19,293 nucleotides of DNA, taken from the NCBI GenBank assembly GCA_029865515.1, contig JAOUGQ010000022.1:1-19293 (forward strand), in the 5' to 3' direction. The stretch comes from Nitrospirota bacterium. GTDB lineage: Bacteria > Nitrospirota > Nitrospiria > Nitrospirales > UBA8639. This document shows positions 1-7,473 of this stretch, piece after piece. Position numbers and translations under genes: made by a program. The notes below the pieces were generated by a model. That model was not told the DNA's origin, ran no database searches, and worked only from the letters and a program-made list of their open reading frames with translations. The stretch's first letter is position 1, and every line of letters starts with the position of its first letter.

Positions 1-127
1 AGGAGAAGGGGCGAACAAAGAGGGTCGAGAACACGGCTGGCATACGGAAAATCCCCTTTGAATGGTAATCCCTCCATGGATGATGGCTGAAGAACGGTAC
101 TCCGAATCAAAAGAAACCGCAATATCC
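1..127 (-). repeat. Element A, copy 0 (cut by window edge)
   Basis: This stretch is identical, base for base, to 8074-8200 (offset 8073), and the match stops abruptly at 127/128 and 8200/8201. The left side lies outside the window, so the copy is probably longer. On the minus strand it begins near ATTGCGG and holds the first 14 codons (43 down to 1) of the same small ORF seen in the copy at 7829-8116. A reading frame coming from the right (see 107-367) runs into this copy and ends inside it. The perfect identity over 127 bases, against clear divergence from the other two A copies, points to recent duplication or gene conversion. Confidence 0.85.
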
Positions 128-367
128 AAATTTTCGAGGTAATTCTTTCGCCAAGCAAGCGGGAGAACAGGCATTCGCCGGTGGGAGCGTTTTTCCGCTT
201 CCGTCACCGATCATGTGAATAGCGAGCTTAGGCGAGGCTGACGGGGGCGGAACGGTGACCCGAGGAAAAATCACCCCGCGCGATTGCACTTCATTTTCTG
301 GTTGCCCACCGGAACGCTTGTAAGCAGGGTACTCATGAGGCCGGGTACGACCGGAAAATGTGAATCC
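107..367 (-). pseudogene. Remnant of an island-type exported protein gene
   Basis: This is an open frame of 86 codons without a proper start, directly after a TAA at 368-370. Its first residues read GFTFSGRTRP, which resembles the end of the N-terminal module in neighbouring proteins (GTFSGTRSR, GSYSGTRTR). Further on, ENEVQSRGVIFP resembles EDEVTSRGTIPL in the 571-aa protein and EGQVSTRGVVPS in the 769-aa protein. The frame then enters repeat A at 127 and stops at 107, so the original C-terminus appears to have been replaced by the repeat. In another frame, a 35-codon ORF at 271-378 has a good ribosome site (AAGGAGG, 5 bases before ATG), which suggests either a frameshifted gene or an unrelated small peptide. 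The match to the module rests on a short stretch and is not proven. Confidence 0.35.
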
Positions 368-460
368 TTACCGAGCATGCCATCCTCCTTCCACCACCCG
401 TTGTTTCGGGCAATGGTGGCGGTGATAAAAGGCCAAACACGAGAACTTCTTCAAACCCTG

Positions 461-2176
461 CTATCTGCGCACCACAGCCTCCGCCAGGACGAGCACTTGT
501 TGGTGATAGGCGAAGAGCGGCCCATACATGTTCTGGAGTAAGCCGTCCGCAAAGGCGATGACTTCTTCTTTGTTTGGAAGCTCTCTCATCATGTATATCA
601 TGGGGCCCGGGCCGATCTGAAGATCCTCCGGCTTTCTGCCTGATCGGATTGGCTCTTTGGCTTCAGTCATGACCCGGTCGAGGTCTTTGTGCTCATCTGC
701 CGCCAAGGAAGCTCCTAAGTCCAATATGATTTGGCTTGCGACCAATTGAGCAAACAATACAGTCGGTGCGCAGGTGACCCCTCCCACAAATGGGAACAAT
801 CCGCATTGTGCCATCACCCCGACTCCGAAGAAGTCTTTCAGCACGATACCATTCACAAGGCCGGGGTCAATTTTTTGATCCAGACTTTGGTGCCCGGCGT
901 ATCGAAGGACTTCCCATCCGAAATCAAATCGCATATCGGGCGGAAGAACCTGCGCTTGGGCGATAAATTGACGCAAATCCTCTACGGCCTGTCGGGATGC
1001 CTGTACGTCGGTCGTGACTTGTACGACTCGATTCACTTTGGTCGAGAGAGTTTGAAGGAAGCTTGCATCGAGCAGGCGCTCCGCCGCCATTCCCTTCACC
1101 ATTTTCGCTAGTGTTCCCTTGTCAGGGACAACTTCTGCAAGCGGCGGAGGCGGGGGAGGTTTAGGGGTTGTCAGTTTGTATCCTCCAATCAAGGGGATTG
1201 TTCCGCGAGAGGTGACTTCGTCTTCCGCCGCCGGGATATCTGCCTCCGCGTTTTCCGTGATGCCCCGTGGTTTGATCAAGCCCGGCTGTACCTGTGCGAT
1301 CGGAGGAGCGGTGGGGCGGAAGGAGGGGCCTGGCGTGCCGGTGGATCCTGCTGCCGCCTGAGGTCGTGGTTGCCCTCCGGCGACAGTGAGAAGTACTCGT
1401 CCCACCGATTGGGCCTGCATCTGGTGAGCCACATTCACCGTTGAGGGATCGAATATCTGACGAAATTGTGATGCCAATGCCGCCTGATTTTGCACCATGA
1501 CCTGTTTCATTTGAGAGAGATGAGGCAACAGGGGCTGCATCAGACAACGAACGGCAGAATTGCGTTGGCTCAACCGATCGAGCATCTCGACCGATCGGTC
1601 CCAGGACTGTGCAGGAGAGAGAGGGGCGCGGGATATTTGGCGAGCCTGGACCTCCTCGCGAAAAATAGCCGACAAGTCACTTCGGGTCTGTGCGAGAATT
1701 TGTTCAACGGCGTCTTTGGAATAGACCCCGGGATTGGCCAGCCATCGCTGTACCTGTGCCCCAAGATCAGTCTGTGCCTGGTTGGGAGCATTCTTGAGAC
1801 AGTTCATGAGGGGCTGGAGAGGAAGCTGAGTGGCCGCCTGAAGGATTTTGCGTTCGTGTTCCAATTTTGCCAGATAGGGATTGCGGTCAAACTCCCGCTG
1901 CATTTGATCGCGTATTCTGTCGCCTTCCCGATCCAGGACCCGGCGAAAACAACTTGTCATGGCCCCGGCGTCAAGTGACAGCGGGCAGCCGAAGACTTCC
2001 AGACCTCGAGTGTGTATCTGGTCTTCTCCCGTAGCTCCCTCTTGAGGCGTCGCGGCTTCGGTTTGAGCCGGAGATGTTTCGGTTTGCGCAGTGGTGGAAG
2101 ATAGGCCTTCCTGTGCCCAACCGGGGGAACTCAACACCATGAGCATGGTGATGACAAGAGCTGGATTGATTCGCAC
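461..2176 (-). CDS. Exported helical/proline-rich protein, 571 aa, unknown function
   Basis: I do not recognise the family. The start is GTG at 2176, preceded by AGGAGG seven bases upstream. Residues 1-21 form a signal peptide with probable cleavage after GWA. Residues 60-265 are mostly charged and helical, with cysteines at 64, 76, 126 and 211. Residues 270-350 form a low-complexity Pro/Ala linker ending in a run of seven prolines. The C-terminal part (350-571) is again helical with a more hydrophobic stretch near 447-490 and two cysteines at 458 and 469. Three short x-R-G motifs occur at 56-58, 303-305 and 323-325; the last two (KPRGI, SRGTI) recur in other island proteins. It lacks the roughly 100-residue N-terminal module of its neighbours. 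Upstream lies element A copy 1, so it is probably transcribed on its own. Confidence 0.85.
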   Translation of the reverse strand: MRINPALVITMLMVLSSPGWAQEGLSSTTAQTETSPAQTEAATPQEGATGEDQIHTRGLEVFGCPLSLDAGAMTSCFRRVLDREGDRIRDQMQREFDRNPYLAKLEHERKILQAATQLPLQPLMNCLKNAPNQAQTDLGAQVQRWLANPGVYSKDAVEQILAQTRSDLSAIFREEVQARQISRAPLSPAQSWDRSVEMLDRLSQRNSAVRCLMQPLLPHLSQMKQVMVQNQAALASQFRQIFDPSTVNVAHQMQAQSVGRVLLTVAGGQPRPQAAAGSTGTPGPSFRPTAPPIAQVQPGLIKPRGITENAEADIPAAEDEVTSRGTIPLIGGYKLTTPKPPPPPPLAEVVPDKGTLAKMVKGMAAERLLDASFLQTLSTKVNRVVQVTTDVQASRQAVEDLRQFIAQAQVLPPDMRFDFGWEVLRYAGHQSLDQKIDPGLVNGIVLKDFFGVGVMAQCGLFPFVGGVTCAPTVLFAQLVASQIILDLGASLAADEHKDLDRVMTEAKEPIRSGRKPEDLQIGPGPMIYMMRELPNKEEVIAFADGLLQNMYGPLFAYHQQVLVLAEAVVRR

Positions 2177-2598
2177 GATGGCACCTCCTCAGTGAGACGA
2201 ATATTGGCAATGATGGAGACTAGAGAATCTTCAGATTTATACTTTCGCAATATATGTCGATTTGAACCATTCGCGTTCGTTTTTCCACACGTTCCCCCAA
2301 CGTGGGAGTCATCTGTTCCTCTTTTTTTTGCGAATTTCTTGCTCACAGGTTCAAGAGATTTGAGCTGACCAATGGTTGGTCGAAACGGATTGAGAAAAGA
2401 TTCAAGGACGTTCAATTGTTGCGAAAGAAGGGAGAGGGTAAAGAAGCTTGAAGGCCGATCAAGAGGGAAGTGTTCGCAAGCGAATGTGCAGGGGAGAAAA
2501 GAAAATCGGGTTAGCTGGTCAGGAGGATCGCATCCGTGGCGATAGCGCCCGAGGGGACAGAAGGGACGTAAGTGGAGAGCGAGGGACTCGGCTGGCAT
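2131..2598 (-). CDS. Candidate small ORF in element A copy 1 (YRHGCDPP core)
   Basis: This is a 155-codon frame whose first 94 codons line up without gaps against the ORF at 7829-8116: same MPA start, same core GRYRHGCDPPD, same LTRFSFLP after it. It lacks the stop found in the other A copies because the register differs near 2315, so it runs on through the 571-aa gene's leader and 45 bases into that gene. The start has only a weak G-rich sequence (CGGGGCG) upstream. The core (2521-2550) differs from the copy at 13068-13097 only at third codon positions (GGG/GGA, CGC/CGG, TAT/TAC). Outside the core I see no third-position bias. It may be a real small protein, a leader peptide or a decayed copy. 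Confidence 0.25.
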   Translation of the reverse strand: MPAESLALHLRPFCPLGRYRHGCDPPDQLTRFSFLPCTFACEHFPLDRPSSFFTLSLLSQQLNVLESFLNPFRPTIGQLKSLEPVSKKFAKKRGTDDSHVGGTCGKTNANGSNRHILRKYKSEDSLVSIIANIRLTEEVPSCESIQLLSSPCSWC

Positions 2599-2678
2599 TT
2601 GGTACGCCCCGTTGTCAGGATAATCCCTTCATCAATAATGGCTGGAGAACGGTACCTCGAATCACAATATTCTGCAAT
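2311..2678 (-). repeat. Element A, copy 1
   Basis: This is a roughly 370-bp intergenic repeat that aligns along its whole length with 7831-8200 and 12851-13216, though it is clearly diverged. Shared landmarks, read on the plus strand, are TTCCTCT at the left, GGTTCAAGAGAT, the strongly conserved core at 2521-2550, CGGCTGGCAT, GAACGGTAC and a right end at CAAT. It sits between the stop of the 379-aa module gene and the start of the 571-aa gene. Unlike the other two internal copies it has no element B beside it. To its left, 2288-2304 forms a small hairpin (CACGTT stem, five-base loop) in the leader of the 571-aa gene. Confidence 0.75.
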
Positions 2679-2824
2679 AGGAGCTTGATCCAATCACAAG
2701 ACCTATCCTTTTGGTCTGCAATTGAAACGGGTGTTCCCGATTGTGCCCTCTTCGCTGGTCGTTCTTCGATGGGCTTCTCGCCAGAATCTTCTTCGCACTT
2801 CGACGTGTGGCGAATCGGCGTCGG

Positions 2825-2905
2825 TTATTCTACGTCGACGTGTTCTAAGAAGAACGCCTTGTCTTTCTTCCATAGCATGGCGAGACCCAGCACTACCAAT
2901 CTCTA
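2825..2905 (-). pseudogene. Decayed 3' end of a 130-aa-type cysteine protein gene
   Basis: On the minus strand the frame reads GLAMLWKKDKAFFLEHVDVE followed by TAA. The intact 130-aa protein at 5799-6191 ends GLEMLGKEEKEFFLKHIDTK followed by its stop. Eleven of the 20 residues are identical and the stop falls at the same place. Just upstream the similarity continues weakly but needs a one-base shift and passes an in-frame TAG, and no start or signal peptide is visible. I read it as the tail of a duplicated copy left behind downstream of the 379-aa gene. Confidence 0.6.
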
Positions 2906-2948
2906 GTTTTAGGGACAAAAAACATGGTTCCTTGAAATTTTCCCTCCA

Positions 2949-2971
2949 GGCGATTAGCCCTCACCATCGCC
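2949..2971 (-). other. Hairpin downstream of the 379-aa gene
   Basis: The sequence forms a six-base-pair stem (GGCGAT with ATCGCC) around an 11-base loop, 15 bases past the stop of the 379-aa gene. No run of T follows, so it is not a standard intrinsic terminator. It may still mark the 3' end of the transcript. Confidence 0.25.
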
Positions 2972-2985
2972 GCACTCAGCCTAAT

Positions 2986-4125
2986 TTAGGGTTTTATCGG
3001 CCAATGACGACCTGGTGGACAGGTGACGTTGCCGCCTCCATAGCCACCAGATGCCGGCTTGTAGAGGCAGCCGATCCGTCCCCCGGAAGTCCCTCCGAGG
3101 AATGCCTCGAATCCTAGAGAGGCGCCGTTCGGCATGCGTTGCACTGCACTCTGCATGTTCGACTGCTGATTGCTGGGGTTGGTGTTGACAAATGCGGCTC
3201 CCACCACGACCTGAGGAAAGGTCATGGATGAGCTTGAGGCCTGAAGTTGGAACAGATCCTCCACCCAGTACCCGCTCAGATAGGGATAGCCCCCCGTGCT
3301 CACAAAACTCGTGACTCGAAGCTGAACCACATCGCCTGCTCGAATGGCACGCCCCGGGCTACCCACCGATGTCACCGTCGCACTCCCGATCGCGCATCGG
3401 TATGGATTCTTCGCCGCTGGCAATGTGCGTAAGTAAGGAGTCCGTGGGTTGGTGGTGACGGGTCCGATGCGGCCGACCCCCGGAGGGTCGTGAATGGTCT
3501 GTTGGGCAATCACCGAGCTGACGTAGCCGGAGCTTGTGATGATCGCGCAATCCTGGAATCCGGAGGAAGACTGGCCTGGTTGCACGGTCAGCGCGACCGC
3601 TTTTAGGAGTTCGACTGAGACAGATTCCTTTAATTTGTACCTGACAACCGGCGACACCGGTTTGAGCAGCCTGGCATCGAGCGCAGTTCTCAGGGACGCC
3701 GATGACAAGAAGGCTGAAGGCCCTCGGGTGCGCGTTCCGCTGTAGGAGCCGGCGGTATCCAACGTCGTGCCGTCGGGAAGTAGCAGCATGAGGTGATGCA
3801 CATTCTCTCCAGAGGGCACCGATAGCGCGATGGGCGCCGACAGGTCGAGCCCGGAGTCGGTTGCCTTAGCGTCTAGTACCAGGGGAGTCTCCCCGCCCTC
3901 AGGCATTAGGCTTAGCCGCCCCTCCACCGTCGGCTCGATCTGATAGCGGCCAGCCGGAACCACCACATCGGTCTCATCTGCGGACGTGAAGTGGACCGCT
4001 TTTTCTAAGTGAATGGCCGTCGCCGTTCCGCCGTATTCCTGTGAGGCCGACAGTGATTCCGGCGTGATGGAGACCCCTGTGAGGGACAACAAGAAAAGCA
4101 ACAGTACTCCAATCTTTCGAATCAT
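2986..4125 (-). CDS. Exported protein with one N-terminal island module, 379 aa
   Basis: The start is ATG at 4125 with AAAGGAG six bases upstream. Residues 1-28 form a signal peptide. Residues 36-135 are the module shared with the 769-aa and 604-aa proteins: IHLEKAVHF at 38-46, PAGRY at 57-61, PIALSVP at 98-104, LLLPDG at 114-119 and GSYSGTRTRG at 126-135. The pattern of short beta strands and turns suggests a compact beta domain. The C-terminal part (from about 160) has four cysteines and is rich in Gly, Ser, Thr and Val, as expected of an exported beta-rich protein, ending in a Gly-rich tail. I know no family for it. It is separated from the 349-aa gene upstream by about 430 bases and followed by a decayed gene remnant and element A copy 1. 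Confidence 0.88.
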   Translation of the reverse strand: MIRKIGVLLLFLLSLTGVSITPESLSASQEYGGTATAIHLEKAVHFTSADETDVVVPAGRYQIEPTVEGRLSLMPEGGETPLVLDAKATDSGLDLSAPIALSVPSGENVHHLMLLLPDGTTLDTAGSYSGTRTRGPSAFLSSASLRTALDARLLKPVSPVVRYKLKESVSVELLKAVALTVQPGQSSSGFQDCAIITSSGYVSSVIAQQTIHDPPGVGRIGPVTTNPRTPYLRTLPAAKNPYRCAIGSATVTSVGSPGRAIRAGDVVQLRVTSFVSTGGYPYLSGYWVEDLFQLQASSSSMTFPQVVVGAAFVNTNPSNQQSNMQSAVQRMPNGASLGFEAFLGGTSGGRIGCLYKPASGGYGGGNVTCPPGRHWPIKP

Positions 4126-4302
4126 GGTTTTCTCCTTTGTGTGTGTCCTGCTTTACAGAGTCTTGTTTGTAAATGCTTCGCTCCGAAGCCGAATGAATAC
4201 CCAGGGGCGTTTCTGCCATGGCCAGGGATGAGTCGTCCGTCCTCTGTTCCCTGTGGTGTTCGCTCCCTATCGTGACTTCCTTCCTGGGCATTGGTACATA
4301 TT

Positions 4303-4461
4303 TTAGTCTTTTGACCAACCCTGATGCTTGATGTCACACGGGCGGAAGTGGTACTGGTCGGCCATCAGCGCAAACTCGCAGGCCTGCTTGACCTTAATAG
4401 CGTCCCCCTCGTTGTTGCGCGGAGGCGGCCAATACGGAAGAGGCGCCGATAAACACCTCAC
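4303..4461 (-). CDS. Possible small ORF or gene fragment, 52 codons
   Basis: The frame starts with GTG at 4461 and ends with TAA at 4303-4305, in the 430-base gap between the 349-aa and 379-aa genes. Its composition looks protein-like: PYWPPPRNNEGD, then KQACEFALMADQYHF, then RPCDIKHQGW, with two cysteines. No ribosome site precedes the GTG and an in-frame TAA lies just upstream, so this may be the tail of a broken gene rather than a complete one. No similarity to other island genes was found by eye. The rest of the gap (4126-4302) is the leader of the 379-aa gene. Confidence 0.25.
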   Translation of the reverse strand: MRCLSAPLPYWPPPRNNEGDAIKVKQACEFALMADQYHFRPCDIKHQGWSKD

Positions 4462-4554
4462 TTAGTCAGCCCAGCGCTCAGCGTTGCATGCTCTCCAAGC
4501 ATTTGGAAATCAGCATTCGTTCTCTTCCACTTCACGCCTGTCTCTTTTCTGTCA

Positions 4555-5604
4555 TCACTTGCCAAACGATCGCTTCGGTGGTTGAAGTGCTTTGTTCGTT
4601 GCCGGCGGCATGACCACAAACTCGACCCACTCGCTCCACCCGGATGGTCTTGGACTTGAGACTTGGGCACTCATTCGCCAGGCCCCCGGTGTGGTGATGC
4701 CTCCGGGAGGCGCTCCGGCCCCGAACCCTGTGTAGCCTGCTGCTGACTCTGCTTGAATGGCTCCAACGGGGAGGGTGGTCTGCGCCACCCAGTTTCCCAT
4801 GGGGTCCTTTCGTTCAATCCGCACCATGTAGCCGGTCACACTTTCTGCTGTCTTGATAGGACCCCCATCGATACCGATATTGGTATCGGCCCATTGCGGG
4901 GGCGGTCCGAGCCTGATCGGCACGGTGGTCTGGTTGAGAAACCGTTGCCCGGCAGTTGGTGCGTGGATAATCGGCGACAGAACCGTACGGTGCGGCGTCG
5001 GCGGTTGAGTCGCCCCTTGGAGGCGTTGCGCCGCTCGACGATTCGATTTTTTCTCCGCATTGTCCTGCTCAGCCAACTGTAAGTTTCTCTGGGCGATGAG
5101 AGCGTTGCGCTCTGCCGGTATTACAGGCACCGACAAAGGCAACCCTCTTCGCCTCCCGCGATCAATATTCTTAAGGATGTATCCGGGATCGTGTTCTGAA
5201 AAGGAGTCATTCACATTCGTGACCGTGCACGTGACTCCTGTGAGCCACGGATCGCTTGGGCAAGAAAATGTGGTCACCCACTTTCCGTAGAAATGCGATG
5301 GCTGATTAAACGCACCCTGTGGAATCTCAAAGACTTCCTTGGCAGACCCATTGGAGAATGATCCTTGGGTGGTTGTTGGATATTGGATTACCGTATCTTT
5401 GGTGTCCTGGCTCAGGCAATATCCACGCCTAGAATACTTGGCCGTGGTATTCGTGAACGTACCGTTAATGGGATCATTTGAATAGCTGTAGCATTGAGTT
5501 GGTTCGGGGCCAAATTCACCACTCAGGGCAATCTGCGGGACTGCAGGCAAAAGCAATATCGCGATTCCAAGGCTACGAACTACGAGTTGAGACGTTGCCA
5601 TCAT
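4555..5604 (-). CDS. Exported four-cysteine protein, paralogue of the 403-aa protein
   Basis: The start is one of two adjacent ATGs (5604 or 5601) behind AAGGAG. Residues 1-29 form a signal peptide. The N-terminal domain has cysteines at 38, 63, 115 and 126, with NGTF-x6-KY-x3-G-x-C at 47-63 and C-PS-DPW at 115-120. The 403-aa protein has cysteines at 66, 88, 159 and 172 with SGTF-x6-RY-x3-G-x-C and C-DQ-DPW in the same order, so the two are paralogues. Residues 160-205 are charged and Gln-rich, probably helical. The C-terminal part (205-335) starts with P-II-x-AP and ends with W-x-M-x7-P-x-GWSEWVEF, matching W-x-V-x9-GPWSDPVAF in the paralogue; this looks like a fibronectin-III-type beta sandwich. 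Function is unknown. It lies 194 bases from the stop of the 130-aa gene. Confidence 0.86.
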   Translation of the reverse strand: MMATSQLVVRSLGIAILLLPAVPQIALSGEFGPEPTQCYSYSNDPINGTFTNTTAKYSRRGYCLSQDTKDTVIQYPTTTQGSFSNGSAKEVFEIPQGAFNQPSHFYGKWVTTFSCPSDPWLTGVTCTVTNVNDSFSEHDPGYILKNIDRGRRRGLPLSVPVIPAERNALIAQRNLQLAEQDNAEKKSNRRAAQRLQGATQPPTPHRTVLSPIIHAPTAGQRFLNQTTVPIRLGPPPQWADTNIGIDGGPIKTAESVTGYMVRIERKDPMGNWVAQTTLPVGAIQAESAAGYTGFGAGAPPGGITTPGAWRMSAQVSSPRPSGWSEWVEFVVMPPATNKALQPPKRSFGK

Positions 5605-5798
5605 GTCACTCCTTTTCTTTATGGTATCCTCACTATTTCCAACTGAACGTGCTTAGAACCTATTGGGCCGTTCTTGTTGTCAACTATGCACACGATAATT
5701 TCACTGCGGCCACGTGAATCTCCTTGCTCTGAGAATGTCTGGGAGGAGGCGAGGGCCTTGGAAGCAGAAACTGGAGCAGGCTCCCCTGTCGGTCCGGG

Positions 5799-6191
5799 CT
5801 ATTTCGTGTCGATATGCTTTAAGAAAAATTCCTTTTCTTCCTTCCCCAGCATTTCGAGGCCCCAGCTATAGTCATCCGCTTTCGTGACAGGACTGCCTTC
5901 GATGCATGTTGCTTTGTCGGCGACCGAATACATGAAGCGCAATCGCGGGCCGTCCGTCGTGTCCATCGCGCAAACCGTCGCACTCTTGTAAGCCGATTTT
6001 TGGCCGTTGATCTCCTTGAAGCAGCGGTCCTTGCCAGCGGAAAACGGATAGGCTTTCTCCTCGGACACCATACAGTAGACCGTAGCCTGGCGCTTAGGGT
6101 TCTCTGCCGCCAATACGGTTTGTGGGAAACAGAACACGAACCAGAGCGTCTGCATGAACATCCATCCTCTGACTACACGATTCATCAACAT
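5799..6191 (-). CDS. Small exported cysteine protein, 130 aa
   Basis: I take ATG at 6191 as the start because AGGAGG lies seven bases upstream; a longer frame to 6212 would place the ribosome site inside the gene. Residues 1-29 form a signal peptide (core MQTLWFVFCFPQTVLAA). The mature part of about 100 residues carries cysteines at 40, 57, 74 and 96, which could form two disulphides, and ends in a charged helix (GKEEKEFFLKHIDTK). It lies 70 bases downstream of the 403-aa gene in the same direction, so the two are probably one operon. A decayed copy of its last 20 codons occurs at 2825-2905. I do not recognise the family. Confidence 0.82.
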   Translation of the reverse strand: MLMNRVVRGWMFMQTLWFVFCFPQTVLAAENPKRQATVYCMVSEEKAYPFSAGKDRCFKEINGQKSAYKSATVCAMDTTDGPRLRFMYSVADKATCIEGSPVTKADDYSWGLEMLGKEEKEFFLKHIDTK

Positions 6192-6261
6192 CCCCAATCC
6201 TCCTATGTCCATTTTTAAACCTGGGGAAAACGCTATTTATGCCACTTCAGCGACCTCTTGA

Positions 6262-7473
6262 CTATCGCCGGAATCCTCCTGATCCTCCGAGTGCACCTGC
6301 CGTTGGTTTCTGTGAAGGGGGCGATTGCGATGGTTGTTGGAATGCGCCAGGTTGTTGCTGGATTTTTGGCGGAGCTGTCAGCGCCAGTTGGAACGCCACG
6401 GGATCGCTCCATGGTCCCTGGGTTAGTTGAGCAACACGCACGCGTACTTGCCATCGTCCGGTTTGTCCTCGTGTGACACCTTCAGGGACGGCCAGCCCCT
6501 TCACCAGTTGATCCATCCCGACCGGGTAACGATTGACATAGGGGTTGGGTTTGTTGGTCGCAGGTGTATCCAGCCAGACGAATTCCACTTCAGCGGAGAC
6601 CCCGTCATCCACTTTTGGCCGCTTGGCCTGGATGGCAAATTGTCCTTGGATAACCCGGCTACCGGCTCCTGGAGCTACCACTGTAGGCTGCCGCAAGATA
6701 TTGCCCATCTTCGGACCAGTCATCGCATCCTCCTTCTTTAAGCGCGGGAACTCTGGTTCGCTCGGTGTACGGGAGGCGCGCACAGCTTGGTATTCCCTGT
6801 TCAGAGGTATGCGGAGGTCTGAGGTGCTGAGAGCCGAGGTCGCGGGAATGTTTGGTCGGTATTTTAGAAGAAAGTACGTGATGGTCTTCATGCCTTCCCG
6901 GGGACCAGTCATCGTCAATGGTGGCAGACCTGGTCCCCATTTATGGCCGACCGATTGGCACCGATGCCCGGATGGCTTCCGCCATGGATCCTGATCGCAG
7001 ACCATGGTTGATTCTCTGCCGAGGACAAAGCCATTGCCGAGGATAGGGCCTTCGGTGTTCGGCGGTTTTACATGGATTTTTTCCCAGGTGGCTTTCGTGG
7101 AATAGGTATATCCGCCCTCACCCGTCAACTCGACGCTGAACAGCGGCCTCACTGCATCAAAGGTGCTTGAGCTCGACCCATGTCCTGGGCCCTCCTCAAC
7201 AAAAACTGTACAGGTTCCAGTGGTTTTGTAGCGGGCTTCCGCCGGAAGGAAGGTTCCCGAAATTGCCAGAATCTTACACTCGGCATATTCTGCGGAAAAT
7301 CCATACTGTTCCGACCAGCCAATGGCTGTGGGAGCGGCGAAGAAGATGACGCCGAGCAACGCGGTGACCGGAAAACGGAAACCCGGTCGTTTCCGCATGG
7401 AAGTCCATCCGCTCTGTAATGGCATGGGAGTCATATGGTATACGAAACTCAGAATTGTTGAGATTTTCATCAT
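6262..7473 (-). CDS. Exported four-cysteine protein with C-terminal beta domain, 403 aa
   Basis: Two overlapping ATGs (7473, 7470) follow GGAGG; the second has the better spacing. The N-terminus is long before the hydrophobic core (FPVTALLGVIFFAAPTAIG, 34-52), so the signal peptide is unusually extended, or a later Met such as 26 is used. Cysteines at 66, 88, 159 and 172, and the C-DQ-DPW motif at 159-164, match the 349-aa paralogue. Residues 262-366 form a beta domain that ends with GRWQVRVRV and GPWSDPVAFQL, reminiscent of fibronectin-III folds. The tail (368-403) is Pro/Gln/Gly-rich and probably disordered. The 130-aa gene follows 70 bases later. The B1 frame upstream ends in an ATGA overlap with this start. 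Confidence 0.87.
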   Translation of the reverse strand: MMKISTILSFVYHMTPMPLQSGWTSMRKRPGFRFPVTALLGVIFFAAPTAIGWSEQYGFSAEYAECKILAISGTFLPAEARYKTTGTCTVFVEEGPGHGSSSSTFDAVRPLFSVELTGEGGYTYSTKATWEKIHVKPPNTEGPILGNGFVLGRESTMVCDQDPWRKPSGHRCQSVGHKWGPGLPPLTMTGPREGMKTITYFLLKYRPNIPATSALSTSDLRIPLNREYQAVRASRTPSEPEFPRLKKEDAMTGPKMGNILRQPTVVAPGAGSRVIQGQFAIQAKRPKVDDGVSAEVEFVWLDTPATNKPNPYVNRYPVGMDQLVKGLAVPEGVTRGQTGRWQVRVRVAQLTQGPWSDPVAFQLALTAPPKIQQQPGAFQQPSQSPPSQKPTAGALGGSGGFRR

